A stretch of DNA of 64,000 nt, taken from NCBI GenBank assembly GCA_965243695.1, contig CBDEWC010000015.1:67594-131593 (forward strand), given 5' to 3'. Below the pieces are notes generated by a model. The model was not told the DNA's origin. It saw only the letters and a program-made list of their open reading frames with translations, and did no database searches. This DNA is from JAKVCB01 sp965243695. GTDB lineage: Bacteria; Planctomycetota; Planctomycetia; Pirellulales; Lacipirellulaceae. A program made the position numbers and the translations under genes. Positions within the stretch are counted from its first letter, which is position 1. Each line of letters starts with the position of its first letter. Shown in pieces: positions 48,970 through 57,968 of the stretch.

Positions 48970-49725
48970 GTGCAAATCCTGCTGACCAACGATGATGGTA
49001 TTTTTGCCCCTGGCCTCAGCGCTCTCAAGCAGGCACTTGCATCGCTGGGGGACGTTTGCGTGGTGGCACCGGCAACCGAACAAAGTGGCGTTGGCCACTC
49101 GATCACCTACTTGAGCCCCCTGACGGCGAAAGAGATTTTTGATGGTACCGAGCGACGAGGCTGGGCCGTTGAGGGGAGTCCGGCTGACTGTGTCAAACTG
49201 GCACTTGGAGAATTCTGTCCACAAACCCCTGATTTAGTCGTCAGCGGCATCAACGGAGGACTGAACCTCGGGATCAACGTGCTTTACTCCGGGACCATTG
49301 CCGCAGCAACCGAAGGGGCACTCAACCATATCACCAGCGTAGCGGTCTCGCTGGAATACGACGATCACCCGAATTTCCAGCGGGCCGCAGAAATCGCCGT
49401 CAGCTTGATTGGCCAAATCCTGGCCCAACCCGATGCCAACAAACACCAACTCTATTCGATCAACATCCCCATCTCGGCAACCCGACAACCGGCCGAGGTT
49501 CGCGTGGTCCCGATGGCCGTTCAGGGATGGACCGCCGAGTTTGATAAGCGCAGCGACCCCAAAGGGCGTCAATACTTTTGGGCCTCGGGAACACCGCCCC
49601 GCGGTACCGAAATAACCGATGTCCAGCAATTGGCCAAAGGCCACATCACGCTCACCCCGCTAACGGTCGACCGCACCAATCACACGATGCTCGACGCCAT
49701 GCAACACTGGAAACTCCTACCGTGA
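48970..49725 (+). CDS. surE: 5'/3'-nucleotidase SurE
   Basis: Survival protein and nucleotidase acting on nucleoside monophosphates. From GTG 48970 the protein has 251 residues and begins MQILLTNDDGIFAPGL; the upstream TTG at 48946 would add eight residues. The metal-binding pair Asp-Asp is in TNDDG, and the conserved SGINGGLNLGINVLYSGT and GSPADCVKLAL are intact. The length is usual. A lipoprotein gene follows in the same direction, 15 bp later. Confidence 0.95.
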   Translation: MQILLTNDDGIFAPGLSALKQALASLGDVCVVAPATEQSGVGHSITYLSPLTAKEIFDGTERRGWAVEGSPADCVKLALGEFCPQTPDLVVSGINGGLNLGINVLYSGTIAAATEGALNHITSVAVSLEYDDHPNFQRAAEIAVSLIGQILAQPDANKHQLYSINIPISATRQPAEVRVVPMAVQGWTAEFDKRSDPKGRQYFWASGTPPRGTEITDVQQLAKGHITLTPLTVDRTNHTMLDAMQHWKLLP

Positions 49726-49739
49726 GAGGCCAAAACAGG

Positions 49740-50288
49740 ATGAATGGAAAAATGATGATCCCCATGGCCCCAGCCGTAACCGGCAGCCTGGTTTTGTTGC
49801 TGGTGGTGGTGTTGGCTGGCTGTAGCAGCGAAAGTGAAAACCGTGGGTCACAAAGTATGGATGACCTGGCGGCCCTGTTGGACAACAACACCGGCTCCGC
49901 GACTGCCCCCAGTGATACGTCGCCCACGGCAACCACAGAGTTGGCAACATCCGCCGCTGCCCTAGAACCCCAGGTCGTCACCGCCAAGACCCCCAAGAAA
50001 GGGCGTACGCTCCACGACCAGGGAAGCTACCTGAGCGCCGTAGGAAGTGCCCGCTTTCGGGCAGAGCACCAGCTGATTTTTCACCAGGTCACGCACGCGC
50101 TCAACCTTTACTGGGGGGAACATGGCTATTATCCCAAGTCGCACGAAGAGTTCATCGTCAAGATCATAGAACCAAATTCGATCGTTTTGCCAGAACTGGA
50201 AGAAGGTCAGGAATACTGGTACGACGCGAGCGACCACCTGCTGAAATTTCGCCCGGCAAGCCCAGTCAGCGGACAACAGGCCCAATAG
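49740..50288 (+). CDS. Putative lipoprotein
   Basis: From ATG 49740 the protein has 182 residues. The N-terminus has a hydrophobic stretch and a lipobox, VVLAGCSSE, so the mature protein is probably anchored through Cys. A Thr/Ala-rich linker follows. The C-terminal half (HQVTHALNLYWGEHGYYPKS) resembles the small globular part of type II secretion pseudopilin-like planctomycete proteins only loosely. It follows surE at 15 bp. Function unknown. Confidence 0.7.
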   Translation: MNGKMMIPMAPAVTGSLVLLLVVVLAGCSSESENRGSQSMDDLAALLDNNTGSATAPSDTSPTATTELATSAAALEPQVVTAKTPKKGRTLHDQGSYLSAVGSARFRAEHQLIFHQVTHALNLYWGEHGYYPKSHEEFIVKIIEPNSIVLPELEEGQEYWYDASDHLLKFRPASPVSGQQAQ

Positions 50289-50338
50289 CCACTTTCTTAT
50301 CCGCGTCTCTCCTCTGCGTCTCCACTCTGCGCCGCACC

Positions 50339-50893
50339 TCAGCCACGACTGCTATCCTTAACACGATTCCCCCCTTTGCGCCACGATTTTACAGGCTGGT
50401 AGGCAGCCACCTTCCACTGGCCCCCTTCCCGTTGGAACGTGATGGTCAGGTCGTCGAAGTAGGCTCCTTTCATCCCAGTGTGCCTGTCAATGACCTCGAC
50501 AAAAGCACGAAACTTGGCCGTTGCCTTGGTAGGTCCGTCAAACTCGATCACAGGCGTGTCGGTCACACTGGCGCGCATAACCTCCAGGCGCAGCATGAGC
50601 GTTTCAGCATCACTGCGAACTTCACCTGCGGTGGGGCTGATGGTTGAAAGGGTCCGCGGCAGGTCGTTGGCCTCGACCGCTGCGAAGACTTCGTGCAACG
50701 TTTGCCGGACAGCCTCGCGCGGAGTCACGAGAACCTGCTCCAACAGGGTCAATCCCCCGGCCAACACCACCACCACCGCCATCGCCAGCAGCGACCACCT
50801 TTGTCGGGTTTGCAAGTAAATGATCAGCACGGCCGTAAAGAGTACGGCGGCCGAGAGCCAGATCACCAGCGGATCTTCAGCAAACCATGTCAT
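50339..50893 (-). CDS. Membrane-anchored hypothetical protein
   Basis: From ATG 50893 the protein has 184 residues: two N-terminal membrane segments, then about 110 residues of soluble domain with TFQREGGQWKVAAYQP near the end, similar in style to NTF2/SnoaL-like domains. The start shares one base with the TGA of the preceding gene (TGATG), so the two are translationally coupled. No function is known. Confidence 0.7.
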   Translation of the reverse strand: MTWFAEDPLVIWLSAAVLFTAVLIIYLQTRQRWSLLAMAVVVVLAGGLTLLEQVLVTPREAVRQTLHEVFAAVEANDLPRTLSTISPTAGEVRSDAETLMLRLEVMRASVTDTPVIEFDGPTKATAKFRAFVEVIDRHTGMKGAYFDDLTITFQREGGQWKVAAYQPVKSWRKGGNRVKDSSRG

Positions 50894-51255
50894 CAAAGGT
50901 CTGATTTGTCAGCAACCGAATTCGCTCTGCGCTGCCGGACGAGCATGAACCCGGAAAACAGACTTAAACTGAGCGTTATGGCCGCCAGCGGCCAGAGCGG
51001 CACAAGTGTCGAGTTACTTTGGGAAAAGGCCTGTGGCGACCGACCATCGGAAGTCCCCTCCGCCTGAGTTGTCAAAATAGTCTCCTGCTGCAAGCGGTGG
51101 CGGGCCTGGTATTTCCGTTCGATGGTTGACTGCCGGCGACCATACTTCCCCCCCATAGCCAGCACCGCGACGGTTGCACACAGCGTAAACAAAAGCGTCC
51201 AGAACCATGGAGAATCGGTCAACACCCACCGGGAACTGCTGGGAAGATTGGACAT
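50893..51255 (-). CDS. Small two-TM hypothetical protein
   Basis: From ATG 51255 (an earlier in-frame codon at 51285 adds ten residues) the protein has 120 residues with two membrane segments (WFWTLLFTLCATVAVLAMGG and LAAITLSLSLFSGFMLV) separated by a polar loop. It is coupled to the downstream gene and lies 45 bp after the end of eno on the same strand, so it may be part of the eno transcript. Function unknown. Confidence 0.65.
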   Translation of the reverse strand: MSNLPSSSRWVLTDSPWFWTLLFTLCATVAVLAMGGKYGRRQSTIERKYQARHRLQQETILTTQAEGTSDGRSPQAFSQSNSTLVPLWPLAAITLSLSLFSGFMLVRQRRANSVADKSDL

Positions 51256-51299
51256 GGCAGCCTCTCTATGCCTCTGTGGGGGCAAATTTCAGTCAGCGG

Positions 51300-52583
51300 C
51301 TAGCGCGAAGGCAGTTGGAATAATGGGCCACCGTATCGTGCCGCATTGCCAAGTTGCTCTTCAATCCGCAAAAGCTGGTTGTACTTGGCCATCCGATCAC
51401 TGCGAGACGCACTTCCAGTTTTGATCTGACCGGTTGAGAGTGCCACAGCCAAATCGGCAATGGTGGCATCTTCGGTTTCGCCGCTGCGGTGGCTGGTCAC
51501 GCTGGTGTAGTTGTTGCGGGCGGCCAGTTCAATCGCATCGATGGTTTCAGACAGGGTACCGATCTGATTCACCTTGATGAGAATGCTATTTGCAATTCCT
51601 TCGTCAATCCCGCGCTGCAGCCGCTCGACATTGGTCACAAACAGATCATCTCCCACCAACTGGCACCGGTCGCCGAGCTTGGTGGTGAGCATCTTCCACC
51701 CTTCCCAGTCGTCTTCGTCACAACCATCCTCGATCGAACAGATCGGATGCTTCGAGACCCAGTCCGACAGCAAATCAACCATTCCCGCCGAGTCGAGCTC
51801 TTTGCCATCGATCGTATAGACGCCCTTTTTCGCATCGTAGAACTCGGAGCTTGCAGCATCCATGGCAATCCAAACCTGCTCACCCGGCCGGTACCCGGCC
51901 TTCTCAATCGCTTCGAGGATCACATCAAAGGCCTGGGCATTGGCACTCAGATCGGGTGCAAATCCTCCTTCATCCCCGACGGCCGTGTTTAAACCCTTAT
52001 CGCTGAGGACTTTTTTGAGATGGTGGAAGATCTCGCAGCCACACCGGAGTGCGTCGCTAAACGTATCGAATCCCAGCGGCATCACCATAAATTCCTGGAT
52101 GTCGACCGAGTTATCGGCATGTTCGCCACCATTGAGGATGTTCATCATGGGAGCCGGCAACAACCGCGCATTGGATCCCCCTAAATAGCGATAGAGTGGC
52201 AACTCGCACGAAATTGCAGCCGCACGGGCCGTGGCCAGCGAAACACCAAGCATGGCGTTTGCCCCCAGGTTCTTCTTGTTGGGAGTGCCATCCAGCTCCA
52301 GCATCTGCTGATCGATACCAACCTGGTCCAGCGCGTTCATTCCGACCAGCTCCTCGGCAATCTTTTCATCAATGTTCGCAACCGCCTGAGTCACTCCCTT
52401 GCCCAGGTAGACAGACGGGTCACCGTCTCGAAGTTCCCACGCCTCGTGCTGACCGGTACTGGCTCCGCTAGGTACGGCCGCCGTACCGATTGAGCCATCG
52501 TCCAGCACAACATCTACCTCGACGGTAGGGTTTCCGCGACTGTCAAGAATTTGTCGTCCGAGAATATCGATGATCGTACTCAT
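51300..52583 (-). CDS. eno: Enolase
   Basis: Converts 2-phosphoglycerate to phosphoenolpyruvate in glycolysis. The 427-residue protein has the family's usual length and start (MSTIIDILGRQILDSRGNPT). Visible motifs are the flexible loop AVPSGASTGQHEAWELRD, the magnesium-binding SIEDGCDEDDWEG, the catalytic-lysine region LIKVNQIGTLSETIDAI and the signature SHRSGETEDATIADLAVA. It is downstream of the WXG100/FtsK cluster on the same strand, 306 bp away. Confidence 0.97.
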   Translation of the reverse strand: MSTIIDILGRQILDSRGNPTVEVDVVLDDGSIGTAAVPSGASTGQHEAWELRDGDPSVYLGKGVTQAVANIDEKIAEELVGMNALDQVGIDQQMLELDGTPNKKNLGANAMLGVSLATARAAAISCELPLYRYLGGSNARLLPAPMMNILNGGEHADNSVDIQEFMVMPLGFDTFSDALRCGCEIFHHLKKVLSDKGLNTAVGDEGGFAPDLSANAQAFDVILEAIEKAGYRPGEQVWIAMDAASSEFYDAKKGVYTIDGKELDSAGMVDLLSDWVSKHPICSIEDGCDEDDWEGWKMLTTKLGDRCQLVGDDLFVTNVERLQRGIDEGIANSILIKVNQIGTLSETIDAIELAARNNYTSVTSHRSGETEDATIADLAVALSTGQIKTGSASRSDRMAKYNQLLRIEEQLGNAARYGGPLFQLPSR

Positions 52584-52889
52584 AGCCGTTTGCCCAGTGG
52601 AGTCTTGAGGTTTGGTAGGAAGGATTGGGTGCCATTGTAGAGCTGATCATGTCGTTGTCGAGCGGTTCACTCAGAGACCACCGGGCCACCCCCCTAGGTC
52701 CGCCCCATCCCTCGGCGAGTTGGTCGCCCACCGTTGACCTGGCCAGCTGGATCCGCCAAGAGGACGTCGATGCCACTCCCAGCGGCCCAACCATCCTTCC
52801 CCTGCGACCGGTTGTGGATGGTGAAAGGTGAGCCTGGGCGGCTGCGTGAACTTCGGCCCGACGCGCCTACTGCCAGGCTGGGGGAGGTT
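52584..52889. other. Intergenic region, nothing recognised
   Basis: 306 bp between the FtsK-type gene and eno, both on the minus strand. No gene, array or clear terminator was recognised; the space is enough for a separate eno promoter. Confidence 0.45.
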
Positions 52890-55800
52890 TCAGACCTGCG
52901 ATGCCTGGCGAACCCGCTCCAGCCACCGTTGGCCAGGGACTCCGTAAGGCCGAAACTTTTCAGTCGTGCCAAGTTCATCAGAATAAAACAGCCCACGGTG
53001 TGCGACCAGCTTTGTTGCCTCAGGCGAGTCGATCAAGTTGCTGGAGTCAGCCGCACTCATCTGGAAGACCACTCGCATTTCAAATTCGCGCAACGTCATG
53101 CGATCGAACAACCGCGACACATTGTTGTAGGAGTCGCACCAGATCAGGGTATGGATACCAAAGGCTGGACCGTTGCGGAGGATCTCAGCCAGTTGTTTGT
53201 CGGCGTTTGGTGACTTGTCGCGGTCGGTCGAAAAGCTGAAATCGTCCTCCTTGCGCCTGAGTTCCCGAAAACGGCCTGCGTTATGGATGACCAAAAACAG
53301 TGGTGGCTGCTCCTCGCTCAAACTTTCCCGACGCTCTAATTCGTCCCTGACTGCATTGAGCGCACCTACTCCATCGCGCAAACCCACGAGCTCTGCGGGA
53401 ACCGGAAGTGCCTGAACCACTTTTTGCCATGTTCTGACTTCTGATGATTCGGGGCGGGTCCCATCGAAAATCACAAACCGGCTATGCAGCGGAATCCCGG
53501 CTTGACCTTCTTGATCGTCTCCTGCTTGCTGCCGGTTACCGTCAGGGTCCGCAGTCTCCACCCTGCCTTGCACCGCCAGGCTCACCACTGCCGACGTCAA
53601 CACTCCCAGCGCTGCCTCCTCACGATGTCCAACGACCAGCAAATTACTTCCTGCGTGTCGCGCGAATGTTGCGGACGTGGGATCCTTGATTGCAACCGCA
53701 GCCCCCAACCAAGCCTTTTGCACGAGCGGTGGGGGGCCACCTGGGGGAACATCGAGCAAGTCACAAAGGGATTCATTGTCGGCAGGATCAGCCGGGGTAT
53801 TGCCCTCGAAGACAATGGCTGGACTTACCGGCGGACCGGTTTGCTCATGCAATTCAGTCACTTCCGCCAGACGATCCAGCCGCTGCTGTTCACCAAGCCA
53901 CACCACCTGGAAGGGATGGTTTCCCGTGACGAGGCCATTTTGATCGTTGTAGATTGCCTCGCCAGGACGACTCAGGTATCGAGCTGCCACATTTTTTTCG
54001 TCGTTGAGGATCAGATGGGCATCGGTCTCGCTGCACTGCAGGGCAATCCGCACGGCCATTTGCCCCATCGTACTTCGGGCTAAGGAATAGGCACCACTGA
54101 GCGTCTGAGACCCCAGCAGCACATGCATCCCAAAGGCCCGCCCCTGCCGAACCAGGCGATCTAACAACAGAGCCGCTTCCTGGGAAATTTTATCGTCCTC
54201 AACGAACAACTCTTGAAATTCATCGACAATTAACAACACACGTGGCATTGCCTGATCAGGATGCGCGGCGCGGAAACCCGACAGATCTTGCACACCAGAC
54301 GAACGATATAAATCACCACGGCGGCGCAGCTCCAGGTCAAGCCGCTCAAGCACGCTCAACCCAAATTCCCTTTCACTTTCAATCGCAATCACCCTGGCAT
54401 GCGGCAATTGGCCTGTCGCATAAGCTTTGAATTCCACTCCCTTTTTAAAGTCGATCAGGTAAAATTCCACTTCGTTGGGCGAGTAGTGCAATGCCGCGTT
54501 CGTGATCAACGCATGTAAAAAAGTCGACTTTCCCGAACCGGTCTTACCGCAAATCAAGACGTGCTGAGAAGTGCCTTTCCCCAGGCGAACCGATTGCAAT
54601 TGTGTTGCACCAGCACGGCCAACTGGTATTACAAATTCGGAACTGCAATCGTGGTGCCACCGCTGATTCCCTGCGGGGGCAACCACATCAAAAGGAACTT
54701 CGACTCGAATCGCCTGCTTGGCAGCCTGGCCTGCAGCCCGCACAACTTCCACAAACTTCTCCCTGGGTGGCAACGGATCAACCGTTAACTGCAATTTCTC
54801 CAGTGCCGGATAGAGCCACTGAAACCGCTGTGGTTCATCCTGCCACTGGAGATGTACGGCATTGGCCAGCAGGTCCTTCAGGGGAATATCGTTGGGTAGT
54901 TTTTGATCGCGATCGATTCCCACCAAGGTGTAAACGCCGCATTTTGGGCCGCTGGTGGCAATGCTGACAAGACGGCGGACAGACTCCGCCGAAAAATTGA
55001 CGGGGAAATTCGCGGCGACCAGAACCTGGAACGGTTCAGCAACTTCATCCGCCTGCAGATTATAGTCATGAATTGTGGCAAACTCGTTACGCAAGTATTT
55101 TTGCAGAACCGTTTCCATGTGTGAGGTAAGCCGGACTAGTTGATCACTAATCTGCTTGCTCTCCGTCCAGATTCGACTCGCAATCAGCCTTTCGTCAAAA
55201 TCGGCCAGGTGCATGAACGACGAAAAATTCTCACCCAGGCCAACCGGATCGAGAATGGTGAAGCGAATCTTGCCTGCTGGCATACCGGTCAACATCCGTA
55301 GCATTACGAGTTGCAGGAGATCGATTGCATGCCGCCGACCTGGCCCCTCGGCTTCGATCACCATGACAGGATGCTGCTCCAGCGCCATTAATGCCGGTAG
55401 GTGAAAGACGGGGTCGGTTGGCATGAGCCTGGGGTCAGCTGGCTGACCGTTCTTGATATGCACGAGCGGAAGCTCAATTTCACCAAACCGAATGGCTTCG
55501 GGTGGCATTTCGGGCATGGCCCAAGAATCCCACCTGGTGGTCGCCCAGGTGGGAAAGAAACGTTGGCAGGTCGACTCCATTTCCCGCCACGCTCCACCAA
55601 TGCGGTCAAGCCCGGCAAACCAGCGTTCCTCCAACGCTTGCCACGCCGTGCGATTCTCGCACTCCAGACCTTCACGTTGCCGATCGAATTGCGATTGGTT
55701 TGCAAGGTGCGCCACGTCGCGTTTTTCTGAAATCGCGGCCAGGGTTTCCTGGTACTTTTGTTCGGTCAAGGCAACGCGATCTTGCAAGGCATCGCGAAGC

Positions 55801-56894
55801 TCAGCCAGGCGGGCAGGATAAAGTTCATTGGCCTCGCCAAGTTCTGTTGTTTTCCAGTGATCCTTGACGGCGGTTTTGGTTGCAAACCGCTGGTGCGCAT
55901 CGGCAAGTTCCGCATCTCTTAACTTGACCACCGCCTCGGACTCACGTTCTCCACGTGACCGGGCCGCCACTTCGGCAACTTGAATCGCCTGCTGGGCCTC
56001 GCTCAGAGATCGCTGAATAAGGGCAAACTGGGTGATTGCCATCTGCCTGACACGTGGGTAGAGCATCGCCAGGAACAAAATTCCGCCGATTCCACCCACA
56101 ATCGCAATGCTACCGCTCCAAGCAACCATCGATATGGTACTTAGATCCATACGGTACCCGATCCGCCAACCTGCCAGTGCCCCAACGGCGGCGAAGAGTC
56201 CAAGGAGCGCGGCAGGATGCCAACTCTCGAACAAACGAGGAGCTTTCTGTCGCAGAAGGGCTAAGGTTGCTTCACGCAAGACGGCAACCCGGTCGACTAC
56301 TTGCTGAACGGCTAATTCCACATCATCGCCTGCCGGCGCAGAAGCGGACTCTGGAGACGGGACTCCGTTAACAGCCATGGGATCAAGCTCCGGCGGCCGC
56401 ATCCGACGCATCCGCATGATCATGGCTGCGTCCCGAGCCAGTATTTTCAGTTCCGATACGTTCTGCCTCAAACGTCTGGCCGCCAGTTGGAATCGCTCTT
56501 GGGGCCCATCCTTGGATGCCTCAAAGAGGGTCAAGGCTTGCCAGGCCGATTCTTGTTGTTCCTGTCGGGCGGCTTGGGTTTTTTGGGAGTGCTCTAATTC
56601 GACTTCCGAGCGAAGTCCCTTGTATTCATCTTGGGTGACCTGGAGTTCTTGTTGGTACTCCTGGTCAGCCGTGGCTCGTTGTTGCTCCTGCTCGGTTGCG
56701 GCCTCAACCCGTGCAGCCTCCCACTGTGCATCGATCTGCTCCCGCTTGGCGGAAAACTTCTGCTGGACTTCCTCCAAACCCTGGTCGCAAGCGGCCCGCA
56801 GACGCATTTCCTCCGCAGCACGATCGTCTGCCAATCGCTGCAAATCCCGCATCAACTCTAACTGTCGAACGGTGGAAAGAGGTTCGTGAGACAT
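52890..56894 (-). CDS. FtsK/SpoIIIE-domain ATPase, EssC/EccC-like
   Basis: A 1334-residue membrane ATPase, probably the motor of a type VII-like secretion system. Order: coiled coil (1-140, rich in Glu/Gln), helical region, two membrane segments (about 230-285), second coiled coil (to about 420), then three ATPase-type units. The middle unit has Walker A GKTGSGKST at 783-791 and Walker B VLLIVDEFQELF. The first (around 515, EGPGRRHAI) and the third (around 1090, VVGHREEAA) lack the P-loop Lys. In EssC/EccC three or four FtsK domains are usual; the FHA domains of Firmicutes EssC are absent. It follows the 74-residue gene by 21 bp. Confidence 0.85.
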   Translation of the reverse strand: MSHEPLSTVRQLELMRDLQRLADDRAAEEMRLRAACDQGLEEVQQKFSAKREQIDAQWEAARVEAATEQEQQRATADQEYQQELQVTQDEYKGLRSEVELEHSQKTQAARQEQQESAWQALTLFEASKDGPQERFQLAARRLRQNVSELKILARDAAMIMRMRRMRPPELDPMAVNGVPSPESASAPAGDDVELAVQQVVDRVAVLREATLALLRQKAPRLFESWHPAALLGLFAAVGALAGWRIGYRMDLSTISMVAWSGSIAIVGGIGGILFLAMLYPRVRQMAITQFALIQRSLSEAQQAIQVAEVAARSRGERESEAVVKLRDAELADAHQRFATKTAVKDHWKTTELGEANELYPARLAELRDALQDRVALTEQKYQETLAAISEKRDVAHLANQSQFDRQREGLECENRTAWQALEERWFAGLDRIGGAWREMESTCQRFFPTWATTRWDSWAMPEMPPEAIRFGEIELPLVHIKNGQPADPRLMPTDPVFHLPALMALEQHPVMVIEAEGPGRRHAIDLLQLVMLRMLTGMPAGKIRFTILDPVGLGENFSSFMHLADFDERLIASRIWTESKQISDQLVRLTSHMETVLQKYLRNEFATIHDYNLQADEVAEPFQVLVAANFPVNFSAESVRRLVSIATSGPKCGVYTLVGIDRDQKLPNDIPLKDLLANAVHLQWQDEPQRFQWLYPALEKLQLTVDPLPPREKFVEVVRAAGQAAKQAIRVEVPFDVVAPAGNQRWHHDCSSEFVIPVGRAGATQLQSVRLGKGTSQHVLICGKTGSGKSTFLHALITNAALHYSPNEVEFYLIDFKKGVEFKAYATGQLPHARVIAIESEREFGLSVLERLDLELRRRGDLYRSSGVQDLSGFRAAHPDQAMPRVLLIVDEFQELFVEDDKISQEAALLLDRLVRQGRAFGMHVLLGSQTLSGAYSLARSTMGQMAVRIALQCSETDAHLILNDEKNVAARYLSRPGEAIYNDQNGLVTGNHPFQVVWLGEQQRLDRLAEVTELHEQTGPPVSPAIVFEGNTPADPADNESLCDLLDVPPGGPPPLVQKAWLGAAVAIKDPTSATFARHAGSNLLVVGHREEAALGVLTSAVVSLAVQGRVETADPDGNRQQAGDDQEGQAGIPLHSRFVIFDGTRPESSEVRTWQKVVQALPVPAELVGLRDGVGALNAVRDELERRESLSEEQPPLFLVIHNAGRFRELRRKEDDFSFSTDRDKSPNADKQLAEILRNGPAFGIHTLIWCDSYNNVSRLFDRMTLREFEMRVVFQMSAADSSNLIDSPEATKLVAHRGLFYSDELGTTEKFRPYGVPGQRWLERVRQASQV

Positions 56895-56915
56895 CGGCCT
56901 GGCCTATATTGGGAT

Positions 56916-57140
56916 CTACTGTTCAAGATCGCGCTGCACCTCATTCAGCAACAGCTGCATCCGAGAAATGGCATCTAGAGAAAGCTTGATTTCGGGGACT
57001 AGCGGTTCTAAATGTTGCTCCCGAAACCTTGCACTCACCACATCATTCCATTGATCCGCAGCTTCCTCCCACGTCTCCTGGAGGAGATCCAGGCCGTTGC
57101 GGATCTGAGCAGCGCCGGTGTGAAGGTCGGGATTTCGCAT
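56916..57140 (-). CDS. Small helical protein of the WXG100/FtsK cluster
   Basis: A 74-residue protein (MRNPDLHTGAAQIRNGLDLL at the start) that is likely two helices, with Trp24 and Trp31 but no WxG turn. Size and position between the coiled-coil gene and the FtsK ATPase gene suggest a WXG100-like partner or chaperone; this is inference from context. It ends 21 bp before the ATPase start. A 25-26-bp imperfect duplication (GAAAATATAATG) sits just upstream of its start. Confidence 0.6.
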   Translation of the reverse strand: MRNPDLHTGAAQIRNGLDLLQETWEEAADQWNDVVSARFREQHLEPLVPEIKLSLDAISRMQLLLNEVQRDLEQ

Positions 57141-57141
57141 C

Positions 57142-57192
57142 GAAAATATAATGAGGAGTTAGGATGGAAAATATAATGGGGGGTATAGGATG
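57142..57192. repeat. 25-26-bp imperfect duplication upstream of the 74-residue gene
   Basis: Two copies starting GAAAATATAATG and ending TAGGATG, with a few changes between. They lie directly upstream of the ATG at 57140 and thus in the leader or 5' region of the small gene. Confidence 0.6.
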
Positions 57193-57211
57193 AAATCTAG
57201 CAGGAGTGGAG

Positions 57212-57793
57212 CTAAGTGCTTGGTGGCTTCTCTTCGGGTGGCTCGAATAACTCCTCGATCAAACCCGCACTGTCACCTAAACCCGCGGTGCCGCCAGGAC
57301 CCGCTGCCCCCGAACCGATGGCCTGGTACTCTTCCAATCGACGAATCAGTTTGGCAAGCAAACTCACCGCCTGAGGGACATCGACCTCGACCATCTGGCG
57401 GAGGTGACTGATCCGCCCTTCAAAAGTGAACTGTTCCTTGCGCACCTCACGAACCCAATGCTTGAGTCGTTCTGTTTTCTCCTGGCAATAGGCCAAACGG
57501 GCCTGCGCACGCTTCACCTGGTCCCGTTCCTCGTGACATGAAGGGCGCTCGTCAGCAACAGGAAACATCAAACAGCGGTGGAGTGCTGCCTGCGACTGGG
57601 CAAGTTCTTCCTGAGCTTGATGTATTTGCGCTCTCCAGTGACGGGGCCGATCGTGCTCGATCCAGTCCATCACGCGTTGAATCTCATTCTCCAAAACCAT
57701 GGTTGCCTGCTCGACCCCATCGCCAAACCTCAGCAGCGCAAGCCGCACCCTTTCAATCGCTGCGACAGACTGGACGTTGGCAGGTGCGGACAT
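57212..57793 (-). CDS. Coiled-coil protein of the WXG100/FtsK cluster
   Basis: From ATG 57793 the protein has 193 residues; a GTG at 57946 keeps the frame open through an 18-bp repeat and would add 51 residues. It is mostly helical and charged (AQARLAYCQEKTERLKHWV), with a Gly/Pro-rich end (GSGAAGPGGTAGLGDSAGL). No signal peptide is seen. It lies between the WXG100 gene and the 74-residue gene on the same strand, which makes it part of the cluster. I do not recognise the family. Confidence 0.6.
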   Translation of the reverse strand: MSAPANVQSVAAIERVRLALLRFGDGVEQATMVLENEIQRVMDWIEHDRPRHWRAQIHQAQEELAQSQAALHRCLMFPVADERPSCHEERDQVKRAQARLAYCQEKTERLKHWVREVRKEQFTFEGRISHLRQMVEVDVPQAVSLLAKLIRRLEEYQAIGSGAAGPGGTAGLGDSAGLIEELFEPPEEKPPST

Positions 57794-57806
57794 AAAAAAA
57801 CTCGGG

Positions 57807-57878
57807 AACTGGTCTCTCTTGAATAACTGGTCTCTCTTGAATAACTGGTCTCTCTTGAATACCTGGCCCCTCTTGAAT
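57807..57878. repeat. 18-bp tandem array directly before a start codon, 4 copies
   Basis: AACTGGTCTCTCTTGAAT is repeated exactly three times (57807-57860), with a fourth diverged copy to 57878. On the minus strand it ends 13 bases before ATG 57793 and contains AAGAGAG in each copy. The unit length is a multiple of three, so the reading frame from the upstream GTG stays open. Confidence 0.9.
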
Positions 57879-57968
57879 CCCTGAGACTGCCAGCCGCCTG
57901 AGTGCCCACAACACCAGCTGCTGCCACGTGGTCTCTCTCGCCCCACACCACGCAGTCGTCACGAGGCC

